From: Diadema setosum
Lineage: Eukaryota > Echinodermata > Echinoidea > Diadematoida > Diadematidae
Length of the DNA: 64,000 nt
NCBI GenBank assembly: GCA_033980235.1
Contig: CM067070.1
Location: forward strand, 4,014,978 to 4,078,977
Direction of reading: 5' to 3'
In this document: positions 33,942-46,918 of the stretch, piece after piece
Layout: every line of letters starts with the position of its first letter
Position numbering within the stretch: position 1 is the stretch's first letter
Notes under the pieces: generated by a model
Told to the model about the DNA's origin: nothing
Databases searched by the model: none
What the model saw: only the letters and a program-made list of their open reading frames with translations
Position numbers and translations under genes: made by a program

Positions 33942-35819
33942 TATCAGCATTAAAACCGATGACTCGGGAAAAAAAAATCTAATGAATTAACTCACAACTT
34001 TCATTGACGGAATAAACCGCATTGATTGTTGACAACTGATGACCTAATGAATTCCAAGTGGTGACGGTTTGTTCTCTTTGTTAGAGGTAACCAGTTAGAA
34101 TACCAATACATGTACACACACACACATACACACACACACACACACACGCGCACACACACACACACACACACACCAAATGATATGTCTCATGAACAGGTAT
34201 AAGTTCGCAACCTCGCATTAAAAGACAAAACATCAGGGTGAAAAAGAAAAAAAAAATCGTGATTGTTCTGGCCTCCTTTGTAATGTAACTCTGAATTGCC
34301 GTGCAAGATACATGGGGACTTATAAATGCAGTGACTCACAAAGAAAGTAGTCCGAGTGAGTTATTAAAGATTATATTTGCTGTATACAGCTACATATAAT
34401 CTGACGGAACAAATGTAACTTTTTCGGTTTTCCATTGCCCAAGTTTGCATTCTTTTTTGTTATCATCTTCAAATGCATGATGTAATATTGACAGATGAAA
34501 GATACAGAGGTAATAAATCGGTTCATTTTAGGGAGTCTTCAATTGAACTTGCAGGTGAAAAGATACGTGCAATGACATCATAGGAAACAACATAATGGAT
34601 TTCCCATTTCACTCTATTTTGCACTTGTAAACCAGTTGCCTTTTCAGTCTTTTAATAGTAATGATGCAGCAGACTTCTTTTTCATTGTTTTGTTGGAAAG
34701 ATATCAAAGTGTCTTTCATTTCATGAACACAATAGAAGCAGAGTGAGATAAACGAAATGAATTATAATAAAAACGGCATTCAGGTGAGTCCACATAAAAA
34801 AGGGGTTTTCCCCTCTTTCTTTTAATCCAGATAGCTTCCTTGTCACGCATGTTCACTGGCAGGATCCAATCAGAGAGTTCTAACACAATAACACGTTATT
34901 TGTTGGCAGCCAGTGCAACGGACCCTATTGTTAAAAGATTGCTGCAGTTGAATGATTTACAAATAACTCTTTGTGAATAATCTATTGCCGCATAGTCCTG
35001 CATTATCAGTCGCTGTTGCACTTGTTGAACTCTGTTGAACTTCACAAGCACCAGTCAATTTCCTCTTCTTCTTCTTCCTTGTAACACAACAAGCATTTTA
35101 CAGTTTTCATTTTTCAATGGATGTAAGAAAGAATTCCATAGGTGCATCTGTGAGTTTGATGAGGGTGTTTGATGCCGCCGTCTTGCTGAGCAATCTAAAG
35201 ATTCATTTGAACTTTAACTTAATGATGGCTACATTTTGCTTTTTTTATCTATTAAATGAAACGAAATCTCACTTGATGATAAAGCACATTTAACAAAGGT
35301 CAGTCCCTCCCAGAAATATGTGCAAAAGTGTACAAATCAGAGCTGTATCATCTGAAAGTGTTGATGTACCCTCCTGGAAAGCCGGTTTTATCAATTTTAC
35401 ACTTAATTCCGACAAATAAAACTGATATTTAATAATCTCCAAGTATATAGTTCTTCATTAATAGATGTATCAGATAAGTGTCCGGGCATGGCCAGTCAAG
35501 CAATTTTGTTTTTCAATTCATTATTTTTTTCGCGAAATTTCTATTCGCGCATACCCGTGTCTTTACCATTATATATCACCTCTCTTTTATAGGTAGGGAT
35601 GGCGAAAAGTAACCATCACACACACACACACACACAAAACATATCTTCCTTAGAAAGTGCCTGATGATTATGCAATGAGACATGAGTCAATTGTCTTCCT
35701 ATCTGCGCGACAGATCCAGTTTGCCGCATGCTTCAAATACTTTCGAGGGGCGGCATCGAACCTGGCTTCAAAGGAAATACGACAGTTGTGACTCCTTTCT
35801 CTTGAACCTCCTTTATAAA
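33061..35819. other. Presumed intron 1 of gene 2; microsatellites only
   Basis: Contains (AC)n at about 33900-33935 and 34112-34175 and a short (AC)n near 35618. An open frame of 111 codons at 33507-33842 shows no domain or splice support. Confidence 0.5.
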
Positions 35820-36099
35820 GGTGCTGTTCGTTATTCCGAAGGTTCGTTAATCCGAAACATAAAATTCCCTATACCTAAAGGTTCGTTTATCCGAAAATGA
35901 CAAAGGATTTGTTAATCCGAACATTTTGTCGCGTTATTCCAAAGGTTCGTTAATCCGAAAATGAAATAGGGTTCGTTATTCCGAAGATTCGTTAATCCGA
36001 AAATTAATTTTCGGAATAACAAACCTTATTACATTTTCGGATTAACGAACCTTCGGAATAACGAAGCTTCGGAACAACGAACCTTCGGAGTACAGTGTT
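35820..36099. repeat. Palindromic TTCGTTAATCCGAAAATG repeat
   Basis: Several head-to-tail copies of a short TTCGTTATTCCGAAGG / TTCGTTAATCCGAAAATG unit on the left are mirrored by inverted copies from about 36000 to 36090, giving a hairpin of roughly 270 bases. Confidence 0.75.
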
Positions 36100-36352
36100 G
36101 GGACGATCGTTCACGGCCCGTTAACAATCACCCCGACACTGCATTACAGGCATGCTAACCTGGAAACATTGAACTGCACATTACTTGAATATGAGACCAT
36201 TCTGAAGCAAATAATTTTCACACAACAATAGGTATATAACATACTCTTAAATGAATCCCACAAGGATTGGAACAATCATCCTCCAGCATTCCTACTGATT
36301 CCCACTGATTAATTACTAGCCATTCCCTTTAAATTGAATGAATTTCTCTCTA

Positions 36353-39300
36353 TAGTCTGGGTGCCAAAGCCACTTTTTGGGCCTAACCTTGTTTTACCGT
36401 CCACCCAATGTTTTTTTGATGGTTTTACCCTATTTCGGGTGTGCTGAATCCGAATCTGGATGATGCAACACTTGCATCCTTGAGGGTTTTGAGATATTCA
36501 AGATGGCCGCCAAAATGGCCGGCAAAACCGAAAATTCCCACGTATTTCCTTCTACATGGTGTGAAATTGAAAATAATTGATGATTCTCCCTATTTTGAAG
36601 GTGCTGAACCCGAATCTGGATAATGCAACTCATGCATCCATGAAGTTTTTGAGATATTCAAGATGGCCTCCAAAATGGCCGCCAATTAAAACCGGAAATT
36701 CCCAAGTATTTCGTTCTAAATGGTGAGAAATTGAAAACAATTGATGTATTTACCCTATTTCTAGAGTGTTGAATCCGAGTCTGGATGATGCAAACCTTGC
36801 ATCCTTGAGGGTATTGAGATATTCAAGATGGCCGCCAAAACGGCCGCCAAAATGGCCGCCAATTAAAACCGGAAATTTCTATGTATTAGTTTTTAAATGG
36901 TGAGAAATAGAAAGCAATTGATGGTTTTACCCTATATCGAGAGTGCTGAATCCGAATCTGGATAATGCACCTCGAGATAGTCAAGATGGCCGCCAAAATG
37001 GCCGCCGAAACGGAATCTCTAATGTATTTCCTTCTTATAAATGGTGAGAAATTGATAACAATTGATGGCTTTACCCCATTTTTTTTTGACTGAAAGATTT
37101 CAGGTTTTCGTCAATGGCACAATTTGAACCTGCTGTATATACAGTGAAACCAGCTCTACCGGATATCTCTGAGTTGGTACGATACAAGTGTGCCAGCAAT
37201 GAACCCTTCAAGACTACAGATGCGGTTGAATAATTGCAAGATTACACTGTTTCCTCTACATATAATGGATAAGTTTTGAACACTAACAATTAATGGACAA
37301 GACATGTTCATCTAAATCATTTTGTGATAGTGATGTAGAGAAGTGTACTGAAATTACCCTACATTACCTGTCTTAATCCAAGAGCAATTTTAATCTCTTC
37401 ATCCATGAACACTCAAATTGGTTATTTGGTTTATATTGGTGGTCTTGATGACATTATTGAAGACACGAGTGGGACATTTTTATAGTTATGATTCAATTTT
37501 TTCTTCAATATGGTGTAACATTATGTATGTGTATATGTAAATATATATGTCTATTATATATATATATATATATGTATGTATAATCTATTACAAACACACA
37601 CGAGGGGAAGGACAAATCACAGGACCATAACGCGCCGTGAAAAAAAAATGAATTAAAAAAAACAAACGCCAACATGGAAGGTAATAGTTGATAATCCAGT
37701 ACTTACGAATATCATAATCACGCAGAGTGCTTTTGAATTACCTTTATTGATATCTACTATAGTGGTCATGCATGCAACCATTTCCAATGACCTAATCAGA
37801 ATATGCGACAAGTTTCATAAGAATACGAGGCGAGACTCGTCAGAATACAAGACAAGTTTCAACATCAAATACCAACATGCCATGATTTAATTTTACTCTA
37901 TTGATAGCCGAAAAGGATTAACTTCACATCTGTGGAGCCATATTATTGGCGACCACAAGCATTATTTTATAACAATTATGCATAAAGACATTTTCAGTCG
38001 TATCTTTCTTTGTGTTTGTACGTTTCAGTATGATGTCAATATCACTTCTTTTTTTTTTCTCCAGTACGTGTTAAAAGTTCCGTTTGAGACATATCGGAAT
38101 ATCTCAGTATATTACAATACCATTGTGACAGTCTTTTTGGATGTCAATAACTTTTATCTGATTTGACAAATTCGCTCAACTGAGTTGAATTTAAGAATAC
38201 AAATTATTGCTTTTCACCCTGCATGGGTTTAATCCTCCGCTTCGCGTTAGAGCACAAACAATACTTCACCATTTCAGTATAAGAAAATGTTAAGGAGTTT
38301 CCGTTCATACAGGACATTATAGATGTCCGAAAACCTTCAAAGACCTTCAGCACCCTCGAAATAGGGTAAGACCATCAATTTATTTTACAATTTTTACTAT
38401 TAAGAAAAAATATATTAACATTGGAATTTCTGCCATTTATTTTGGCTGCCATCTTGGACGTCTAAAAACCCTAAAGAATGGACGAATTTCAACAACCAAG
38501 TTTTGAGGGTGCTGAATAAGACTTAAAATTTACCAATTTTTGACTGTTATTTTAGCGGTCATCTTGGACATCTCAAAACCTTTAAAAAATGAACAGGGAA
38601 GTAGCTTCAACCAGGTTCGGATTCAGCACCCTCGAAATAGAGTAAAACCGCCAATTGTTTTCAATTTTTCACTATTAACAAGGTACAAAAGATGTAATAT
38701 AGGGCTTACATGGAAATTTTCGTTTTTGACGGCCATTTAGGGACCATTCTGGTGGCCATCTTTATTATCTCAAAACCCTCAAGGAAGTAAGAACTGTATC
38801 CCGGAGCTTCAAATTCAGCAAACTCAAAATAGTGTAAAACCACCAACTGTTTTATATTTTACACCATTTAGAAGGAAATAGCGGGTCTGCATATGGATTT
38901 CCATTTTTGACGGTCATTTTTGGCGACCATCTTTATCATCTCAAAACCCTTAAGGATGCAAGATTTGTATCCTGAGCTTCGGATTCAGCACACTCAAAAT
39001 AAGAGAAAAACCACCAATTGCTTTCAAATTGTCACCATTTAGAAGGAAATACATGGGAACTTCCGTTTGGGGCGGCTATTTTAACGGCCATATTGAATAT
39101 CTCAAAATCTTCAACAATGCAGGAGTTGCACCATCTAGATTCTGATTCAGCACCCTCGAAATAGGGTAAAACCATCAATTGCTTTCTATTTCTCACCATT
39201 TAAAGCTAATAGATAGAAATTTCCAGTTTAAATTGGCGGCCATTTTGGCGGCCATCTTGAATATCTCAAAAATTTCATGGATGCAAGAGTTGCATCATCC

Positions 39301-39878
39301 AGATTCGGTTTCAGGACCCTCGAAATAGGGTATAACCATCAATTGTTTTAATTTCTCACCATTTAGAAGGAAATAAATGGGAATTTCCAGTTTTAATTGG
39401 CGGCCATTTTGGCGGCCATCTTGAATATCTCAAAAACTTTATGGATGCATGAGTTGCATCATCCAGATTCGGATTCAGCACCTTCCGAATAGGGAGAATC
39501 ATCAATTATTTTCAATTTCACACCATTTAGAAGGAAATGCGTGTTAATTTTCGGTTTTGGCGGCCATTTTGGCGGCCATCTTGAATATCTCAAAACCCTC
39601 AAGGATGCAAGAGTTGCATCATCCAGATTCGGATTCAGCAACCTCGAAATATGGTATAACCATCAATTGTTTTCAATATCTCACTATTTAGAAGGAAATA
39701 CGTGGGAATTTCCGATTTTTGCGGCCATTTTGGCGGCCATCTTGAATATCTCAAAACCCTCAAGGATGCAAGAGTTGCATCATCCAGATTCGGATTCAGC
39801 ACCCCCGAAATAGGGTAAAACCATAAAAAAACATTGGGTGGACGGTAAAACAAGGTTCATCCTCTAAGACCCAGACTA
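36353..39878. mobile_element. Foldback element with tandem-repeat arms
   Basis: Outer inverted ends TAGTCTGGGT...ACCCAGACTA, followed inward by CCTAACCTTGTTTTACCGTCC and its inverse at 39837-39855. Each arm is a tandem array of units of about 150-160 bp containing AAGATGGCCGCCAAAATGG and CTGAATCCGAATCTGGATG: four to five in the left arm (36420-37080), about nine in the right (about 38330-39830). The 1.2 kb centre lacks a transposase. Classical foldback structure. Probably inside intron 1 of gene 2. Confidence 0.85.
37114..37233 (+). other. Short open frame in the centre of the foldback element
   Basis: ATG to TAA, 39 residues, with the stretch VYTVKPALPDISELVRYKCA. Preceded by an acceptor-like TTTCAG at 37098-37103. 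Composition looks more protein-like than its surroundings but no family is recognised. It could be a leftover of captured host or transposase sequence. Confidence 0.25.
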
Positions 39879-42105
39879 CTAGATTGGATGAAGCAAAATC
39901 TAAAAGGAATAACATGAAATGAAATCGAATACTCAAAGCATTAAAATGAACCATGAGAGTAGAGCAGTAACCAAAATAGTTCGGATTTGATTTTGTACCT
40001 TTTCATTGATTCGAATGCAAATCTGTAGAAATTGGGTGGGAAAACCTGTACTTTCCATAAGACCTAGGCCTACTTGGTTGCAAAGATAAAGAACTCAGAG
40101 GATGATATTCTGGAGAGGAAGGCCTGGGCAGCGTTCCATAACCTGAAGCCAGAGTAAAAGTTATACATTCCTAAAGGCGTTCCATCTACATCATTCTTTG
40201 CACAGCTACAGTGAAATCTGTTTTTGCTAAATTAGTCAGAGGGCTGGCCCTAACAAACAAACTAACTCGGAAAGTAGATGGGTGCTACACAAGAATGTTG
40301 AGGAAACTGGTTGGCTGTTGTTGTCAATGAGAATGAATTGAGAATGAGAAACTAAGAAACCCAGCAAAGACAAAAATCATTCAGATCATGCACGACAATA
40401 TCCAGAGCTGCCGCAACACTCAGTGGTTTTCAAGGAATCCCTCCTTGGATATGCTGGAAGAGGGCTGTATCAGCGCTAAATGTAATGTCGACCCTATAAT
40501 GTAATACACCTTAACCTTGAATAAAGTAAGAATCCTAAATGTAATGCATGTCAACCCTAAATATATTGCTATAGTAAGCACGTTTTTTGTATCCAAAGCA
40601 TACGGTTAATTGTGCACTGAACACTCCCTCAGTTTACAGTATTTGAGTTTAGGTTTGATATATTATGTGGCTGTTTTCCTATGACTGTGCAACTTTTGTC
40701 ACATGTCGGTGTTAGACAATGTGTTGCCACGGCAACGGAATTTCTAGGAAAAAAAAATACCAGTGTTTTGCTCACTCCATGTGTTGGGTTTCTGCATTGA
40801 GATTTTTTGAAGGATGTTCTGTTTTAAAATGAGCAGAATATATTTTTGATCTTCGTTGGGCAATGTGCAGCCATGGTACCACAATGATAACATTTGTTTG
40901 TGTTTTTTTTCTTTTTTTTAAATAAAGAATATCAAATCATCAGTTTTGCTGGATGAGTTAACACCATCAGGTCAGGGTGGGGCATCGGTCATATTCAGTG
41001 ATAGTTTTAGTCATATTTGTGTTTGAATTCAGTGCATTTTTGTGCAATAATGTATTATTTGATAATGTTTGTAACTGTTTTACATTGATATAGCCGATTC
41101 TGGGTGCATGCACTAGTCGGGGATTAAGGTCCCGAGCCTCGGTGATTAAGTTTGTCTCCCCCCCCCCCCCCCCCCCATGGCAACCAGCGGCATGCACCTG
41201 GAATCATCACAATTTTTATACCATGTAATACGATTTTCTGATTGTATTTTATGTCCACTTGTATTGTATGTTGAATTGCCGAATAAATAATAATAACAAT
41301 AATAATAATAATAGTAATAATAATAATAATGATAATAATACTTGTACTATCGACCTTCCATGTAATAATCTTTATACCTAACTGTAATACATGTTAATCC
41401 TAAATGTAATATTGACCCTAAAACACCTTAACCTTAAATGTAATACATGTCAACCTTAAATGTAATAATCTTTAACCCTAAATGTAATACATCTTAACCG
41501 CATCTTTTAAGAGCAGCAATAAAGCTGCTTAGATTTTGTTGTTGCTGCTTACCCAGATAAGAATCACATAGTCTTATTTGTTCCTTTGTTTACTAGAAAG
41601 TTAATTAGGTCCATGGGACAAAGTTGCTTAATTTCTTTTTTATTTCTTTTAAATGTTATACAATCTCAAAAACATTTTGTATTCCAATCGTCATTCTGTG
41701 TTCATGATTGTTTACAATTTTGCTAAAAATGGAAATAAAATGAAGGGTAAAAATCCTTTGCAAGGAAAATTTGAATATGGATAGTATTTCAACAAAAAAA
41801 AAAACAACATATACCTACTGATAAAACAGGATGATAGGTAGAGCGCATAGATTCTCAAATTAGAAATTAGAAGAAAAAAAATTGCAAACTCTCTATGAAC
41901 CATAATTATCTATATCGTGTTTCAATGAGGAAATACCTGTCCCACAATGACAGGGCAGCAAATCCCTGGTCGAAATATTATTCTGACGCTAACTACTACA
42001 TGCAGTCACTTGAATACACTTAGTGACACGAAACTGGGGAAATCGGTACATGAAGTAAAGGCAACAGTGCTCGTAATGCAAAACGACCCATGTCTTTTTA
42101 TGAAA
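39879..42105. repeat. Dispersed CCCTAAATGTAATAC repeats and low-complexity DNA
   Basis: Degenerate copies of CCCTAAATGTAATAC occur at about 40470-40570 and 41370-41500. Inverted copies (GTATTACATTTAGGG) lie at 42650-42850. Between are a run of 17 C at 41159-41175 and an (AAT)n tract at about 41285-41345 that resembles a LINE 3' tail. No gene. Confidence 0.5.
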
Positions 42106-42286
42106 TATATCAGTAAATGTAGTCATCTGGACTTACTTGTAATTTGGAGTAGTGACGTTTCACACCCTTTCCGGGTTGCTTCATTATCCCGACTGATGCT
42201 TCGGCCTGATGAAGCGTCCCGGAAAGGATGTGAAACGTCACTACTCCAAATTACAAGTAAGTCCACTTGACTACATTTACTGATAT
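42106..42286. repeat. Near-perfect 180-bp palindrome
   Basis: Arms of about 70 bases with few mismatches around a hinge near 42195: CTTACTTGTAATTTGGAGTA on the left mirrors TACTCCAAATTACAAGTAAG on the right. TGACGTTTCACA is inside both arms. The open frame over it is an artefact of the hairpin. Confidence 0.85.
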
Positions 42287-42649
42287 AGTTCATGAGATGA
42301 TTGACCTGGATGACTAAGAACGTTCGCAGACATGTCTTTTTATCATCTTTGGGTCACCGTTTGTATCATTGAGTTTCCTATGAGATATGAATGTACAAGT
42401 ATACAGGCAAACTGACTTTAAGCGAAGTCTGAATTGTTGATTCGATAATAATATCAATATTGCAAAACATGAAGCAGTGGATACATGTTATGTTGCATCA
42501 GTCCTTGGAAGGCCGCACAAGCTGCACGAGAAAACCAAGAATAAATTCCTAATGCTCGTGTCATTACCTATTGCAGGATAAAACTGGCAATTATTAAAGG
42601 CTCTTTAACATTAAAGTATAATACATGCATATTATAATGTGTAATAAGT

Positions 42650-42860
42650 ATATATAAATGTATTACATTTAGGGTCGATACATTTAGGTTTAAAAAAATA
42701 TTGCAGTTAGGGTCAATATCACTCATAGGCTTGACTTGTATATTGTTAAGGGTTGACTTGATTATTACATTTAGCGTAAAATGTAGTACATTTAAGGTTG
42801 TTATTAAATTTAGGGTGAAGTTGTATTACACTTAGGGTCGATATTACATTTACGGGTGAT
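42650..42860. repeat. Inverted block of TTAGGG-like repeats
   Basis: Degenerate copies of (G)TATTACATTTAGGGTYGA, opposite in orientation to those at 40470-41500. The core TTAGGG recalls a telomere unit, but the 15-18 bp period shows it is not telomeric. Confidence 0.6.
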
Positions 42861-43244
42861 ACAAGGGAGACCAATTTACCAACTGGTCTTCGCAAGACAT
42901 CCACGAAATAAGGAGAGACAAAGACTGCTGCTGCTGTAAGAAATTAATTCATGGATTAATTAATTCATGGATACTGCCTGATTGATATTGAATAAAATGT
43001 CACGACGACACGTTCATCGACCTCGTTGAGCTTGTGTATGGTGGTCACCTGGGTGGCTACCAAAGACAGGTTTGACTGTACTCTGAAAGAGGTTGGTACG
43101 TAATATAAAAACATATTCAGAGCCAGTAAAATCTTTGTAACACAGATGAGTTATCATCCATTGTTCATTTTATTTTGAGAATTCATAAATAATAAGGGAT
43201 TATCAAATCTTGATTATTATATATGGGTGGTATATTTACAGTGG

Positions 43245-43365
43245 CGGATGCAGGGAGGACCACACCAACCTGACCCCAATCTATTTTTTTTTCTTTCATT
43301 ATTAAACAAAAGAAATGAAAAACGTGCACCCCCTCTTACTTGAATTCTTGGATCCGCCTCTGATA
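43245..43365. mobile_element. Small hAT-like MITE
   Basis: Begins CAGTGGCGGATGCAGG and ends with TTGGATCCGCCTCTG, an imperfect inverted repeat with hAT-like termini. About 120 bp, no coding capacity. Confidence 0.55.
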
Positions 43366-43716
43366 CTCACAACCCCAATAATCCTTCCACAAACATCGCC
43401 CTTGCCGTGCTCTTGTGGAAGGCAGAAAATGATCGAAATGCTATTTGATGTTTGGTGGCTACAACTTTAGGAGACCTACTCCCAAGTGGATTCTGGTAAT
43501 GCCGTCATGAGTTGCCTTTGTAAATTTCCTGAAAATGTTACGATGGCAGTCAATTGCAATGAACACAATGGAATATAAATTTGAAATATGTTTTGTCAAG
43601 GAATAGTTCAAGATCAGCCTGATAATCTAGTTGTCCATTTGTTTTTCTTTCTGTCGATCCACGCTCTCTTCGTCAGTCAAAAGCTCTATTGCTGGGCGGA
43701 ATTCGTGCAGTATTAT

Positions 43717-43719
43717 ATT

Positions 43720-43805
<86 letters not shown>

Positions 43806-43809
43806 TATA
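43717..43809. repeat. (TA)n microsatellite
   Basis: About 90 bases of TA repeat with rare GTA interruptions; the target in which the next element sits. Another TA tract lies at 44567-44597 on the far side. Confidence 0.9.
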
Positions 43810-44566
43810 TGACCCGCTACAACAAAATGATCCTAAAGTCGGGTGAGGTCGATTATTTGAAAATTGCATGACAAAATTCCCTAATCTTTCTGCTTTAAAT
43901 TGATATATAACACATCTTATGAAAATAATCGGCTGCGGAGATATCGATGTTTAAAAGAGAGCATGTCGAGACGTATGGGAAATCACTGTTTTGAGAAAAG
44001 CGCCCTAAAAGTTTTCCTTGCGACGCAATCGCAATCAAGGGACACGCAAGTCAGTTTTCACCTCCGGACAATAGAAGGTAAAACCTAGCAACCCCTCGAA
44101 ATGCTCATTCAAGCACAGCGTCGGCGGTCTCCTCACCGACCAATCAGTGACCAGGATGCCAGGAGAAGCGGCTGGGCATAGCGCACCCCGCCCGCACGCA
44201 CCAGTCGACTTGGCAGTGTGCGAGCTTCACGCTTCGGTTAGCGGCAAGCAGCAAACTGACCAATGAGATCACTCCGGTCGTTGTTAGGGGCGGAGCCTAT
44301 CAGTGGCGCTCAATCCAAATTTTCGAACCGGTTTCTGCTTGGTTGAAACGCCAAAAACATGGCCCAGAAAAACGCTATTTTTTGGTCTTTCCTTTCATCA
44401 TTTTGCTTCAAAATTTTGACAGATGATAGAAGACATGTAAGACTGCAATAATATGTCAAAATCAGAAAATCGTAAGTTTTGACCAATTATGATGCTCTGA
44501 CTTCAAACTCGATTTTCACGGCTTCGACCGTGCGCGACTTTAGGACCTTTTTGTTGTAGCGGGTCA
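43810..44566. mobile_element. 757-bp MITE with TGACCCGCTAC ends
   Basis: Inverted ends TGACCCGCTACAACAAAA and TTTTGTTGTAGCGGGTCA, extending about 32 bases with some mismatches, inserted in TA-repeat DNA with TATA on both sides. The interior (about 44085-44330) is clearly GC-richer than the host. No transposase. The termini resemble in style the TGTGACCCTGCACC family near 21 kb. Confidence 0.75.
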
Positions 44567-44714
44567 CATATATAATATATATATATATATATATATAATA
44601 TGTACCAAGGCGTTATTACGTTCTGTAAGTGTATGTTGATTCTTCCTTGCTCTTTCACTGCATACTGATTTTATGCTTATCAACATGGCTTATTATTAAT
44701 GATTGAATCAATAG

Positions 44715-45035
44715 TAACACACAGTCAGACATTGAATGGTCCATCATCAGTAATAGTGGGAGCTGGATCTGATACAGAGCTGAGATGTTCAGTGACTGGA
44801 GGAACATCACCAGTTTTCACATGGAGTGATGAGTCAGTGAGCCCTTTTCTCATCATGTTCAGTGGAGGGACCAAACTAACTACTGCGCCAAAATATTCTG
44901 ACTTCAGTGTATCAGATGATGCCACCTCATCTACACTGGTAATCACCGATACACAGATTGCAGGAGAAGGAAGTTATGTTTGTCAGGCTTCAGAGGTGCC
45001 GAATCCTGCACCAGCAGCACACGTTACTGTCGAAG
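44715..45035 (+). CDS. Module 1 exon A: V-like Ig domain
   Basis: Acceptor GAATCAATAG, donor GTGAGT, 107 codons. It encodes an Ig V-like fold with the first Cys in ELRCSV, Trp in FTWSDES, and EGSYVCQ. A GGTKLT segment precedes KYSDFSV, a stretch that varies most among A exons. Homologous to gene 1 exon 2. Confidence 0.88.
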
Positions 45036-46157
45036 GTGAGTTTATGTTTCACTGGATCTCACAGTTTACTGCGCTGGTACAAGTCGTACAAATCCCGGAT
45101 CATTATTGGGCATTCATAAATGTAAAGCCACAGTCCCTTCTCCTAACCGACCGCCCCCACACCATAGCTTTAAAGGTTAAAATGAACAAACACCGAACTC
45201 ATTCACACGCTTACATACAATACACACACACTCGCACTACGTCTGAATTTGAAACTTGACGTGTTTAATTTCTGTCATGTTTTTCCCTTTTGTGTGTTTT
45301 ATTTCTTTCGTATAGAATCTCATTATTTTAAATTCAGGTATACTACATTTTCTATACCTAATTGCAGTGTCACCAAATGTCTCGAATCGCAAGAAATATT
45401 CAGTTTTATAACAAATAAAGAACTGTCCTATCCATAGTAATTTTCACCATTTTAGTAGAGAAGACGCTAGATAAGTGTCTCATGATTTCCATGAAACAAC
45501 TGTTACGTGGTCAAAACTATGTGTTCACAAAATTACACAAAATTGATATGCCAATCTCAATTTTACCGAAAAAAAAATGTCTGATACATGAAACATTTCA
45601 ACCTGTCAATGGCTGCTTGAACAAAATCAACTGTAAACAAATTAAAATAAGGCAATTATTTTGCTTTCATCTGGTTAAACTCATTCTTTAGTTGCTATTC
45701 TTAACTTTTTTCAATGATTTTGTTTTCAATATCGCTTTATCATACCACGCTAAAATAAAAAGAGAGAATGTATATACCATATTCATAAATTGATATATTA
45801 TTATATTATATGATATTATGTGTACGAGCACAATTTATGAGAGTAGCACATTTTTACTTTGGAAGTTTGAAAAGAACTTGATTCATCAAAATGAACCTTT
45901 TCACACACGTAATAAATTACTCGAAATTTATACTAAGATCTGACTTTAAATTGTTATCTGACATCATACCAGAGCATGACATTGGTAGTTATACGTCGAT
46001 GCTGTGCATGACATGCATGGCATTGCGTTGAAAATGTATCTTGAAATTGTGCAACAATTCGATAAAATATTGTGTGAATTTATTCATTTTGTTTGTAAAG
46101 TACTGAGAATATCGTCAGTATCTCTCATTTTCCTTCAATTTCTGTGCTTCCTTACAG

Positions 46158-46490
46158 TACAATCAACTTTGTCATTGGTGTTTTATATCCATGAAAAAGT
46201 TGAAATAAATTCAACTCTCATCTCTGGAGAAACTTACGAGGCAGTGTGCAGAGCCGAAGGAGGCCGACCAGCTGTAGAACTTGAATGGTATCTAGATAAA
46301 GTACAGCAGACAGTTGATCCGCAAACAAGTGTCCCTAATGCTGGTAATGCAGACCTGACTGATACAACGAGTACGTTTACCTTCACTCCAATAACAGAAA
46401 ATATCTGCCAGACCCTACAATGTGTGACCACTGGACATCAAGTTATCAGCCTAAACCAAGAGAAGAACATTACCTGTCTTAATGACCATT
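46158..46490 (+). CDS. Module 1 exon B: C2-like Ig domain with 8-residue insertion
   Basis: Acceptor CCTTACAG, donor GTAAGT, 111 codons. First Cys in YEAVCRAEG, Trp in LEWYLD, then CQTLQC and NITC near the end (four Cys in all). It is 24 nt longer than the other B exons because of an in-frame insertion near the N-terminus (around YIHEKVEI). N-glycosylation motifs NST and NIT are present. Confidence 0.87.
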
Positions 46491-46918
46491 GTAAGTCATA
46501 AAATGTCGTTTAACAAGCAATCTTTGTACAGTTATTTTGTTGTTTGCTTTTTTGTCATTTTATGACAAATGTTATTCATAAATACTATGATTAATTAGCA
46601 TAAAGAAAAAAAAAACTTCTGAACTTTGAAAAAAGTACGCATTACAGCTGTCTTTAGTATTTCATTGCATACCAAAATGTTTAAACAGAATTTGGTATGA
46701 TGCTAACCGTGTTCAAAAAAGAACGTTCATTTATTTCCTTGGTATTATATTTACTTTAATACTCCACCTTCATTCGAGTTTTCCACCTTTCTACGTTTTA
46801 ATGCTTTTCCTTGAATAAAACTATTTTATTAATATCACTAATGTGATTAAATTGGAGAGCTGCGGGAAAATCAACTGAGTGTATTTTTATCATTATCAAT
46901 ATTGTTATCATTTTGCAG

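Noticed and set aside
33900..34175. CRISPR-like or other regularly spaced repeats
   Set aside because: Plain (AC)n microsatellites in a eukaryotic genome.
41947..42270. Plus-strand 107-codon frame
   Set aside because: Runs through one arm and most of the other arm of the palindrome; the frame is a by-product of the hairpin.
40470..42860. Interstitial telomere array
   Set aside because: CCCTAA occurs only within a 15-18 bp degenerate unit, not as a tandem hexamer.
45050..45259. Continuation of the open frame past exon A of module 1
   Set aside because: Lies beyond the GTGAGT donor and turns low-complexity; intron read-through. The same holds for the tails after every A, B and C exon.
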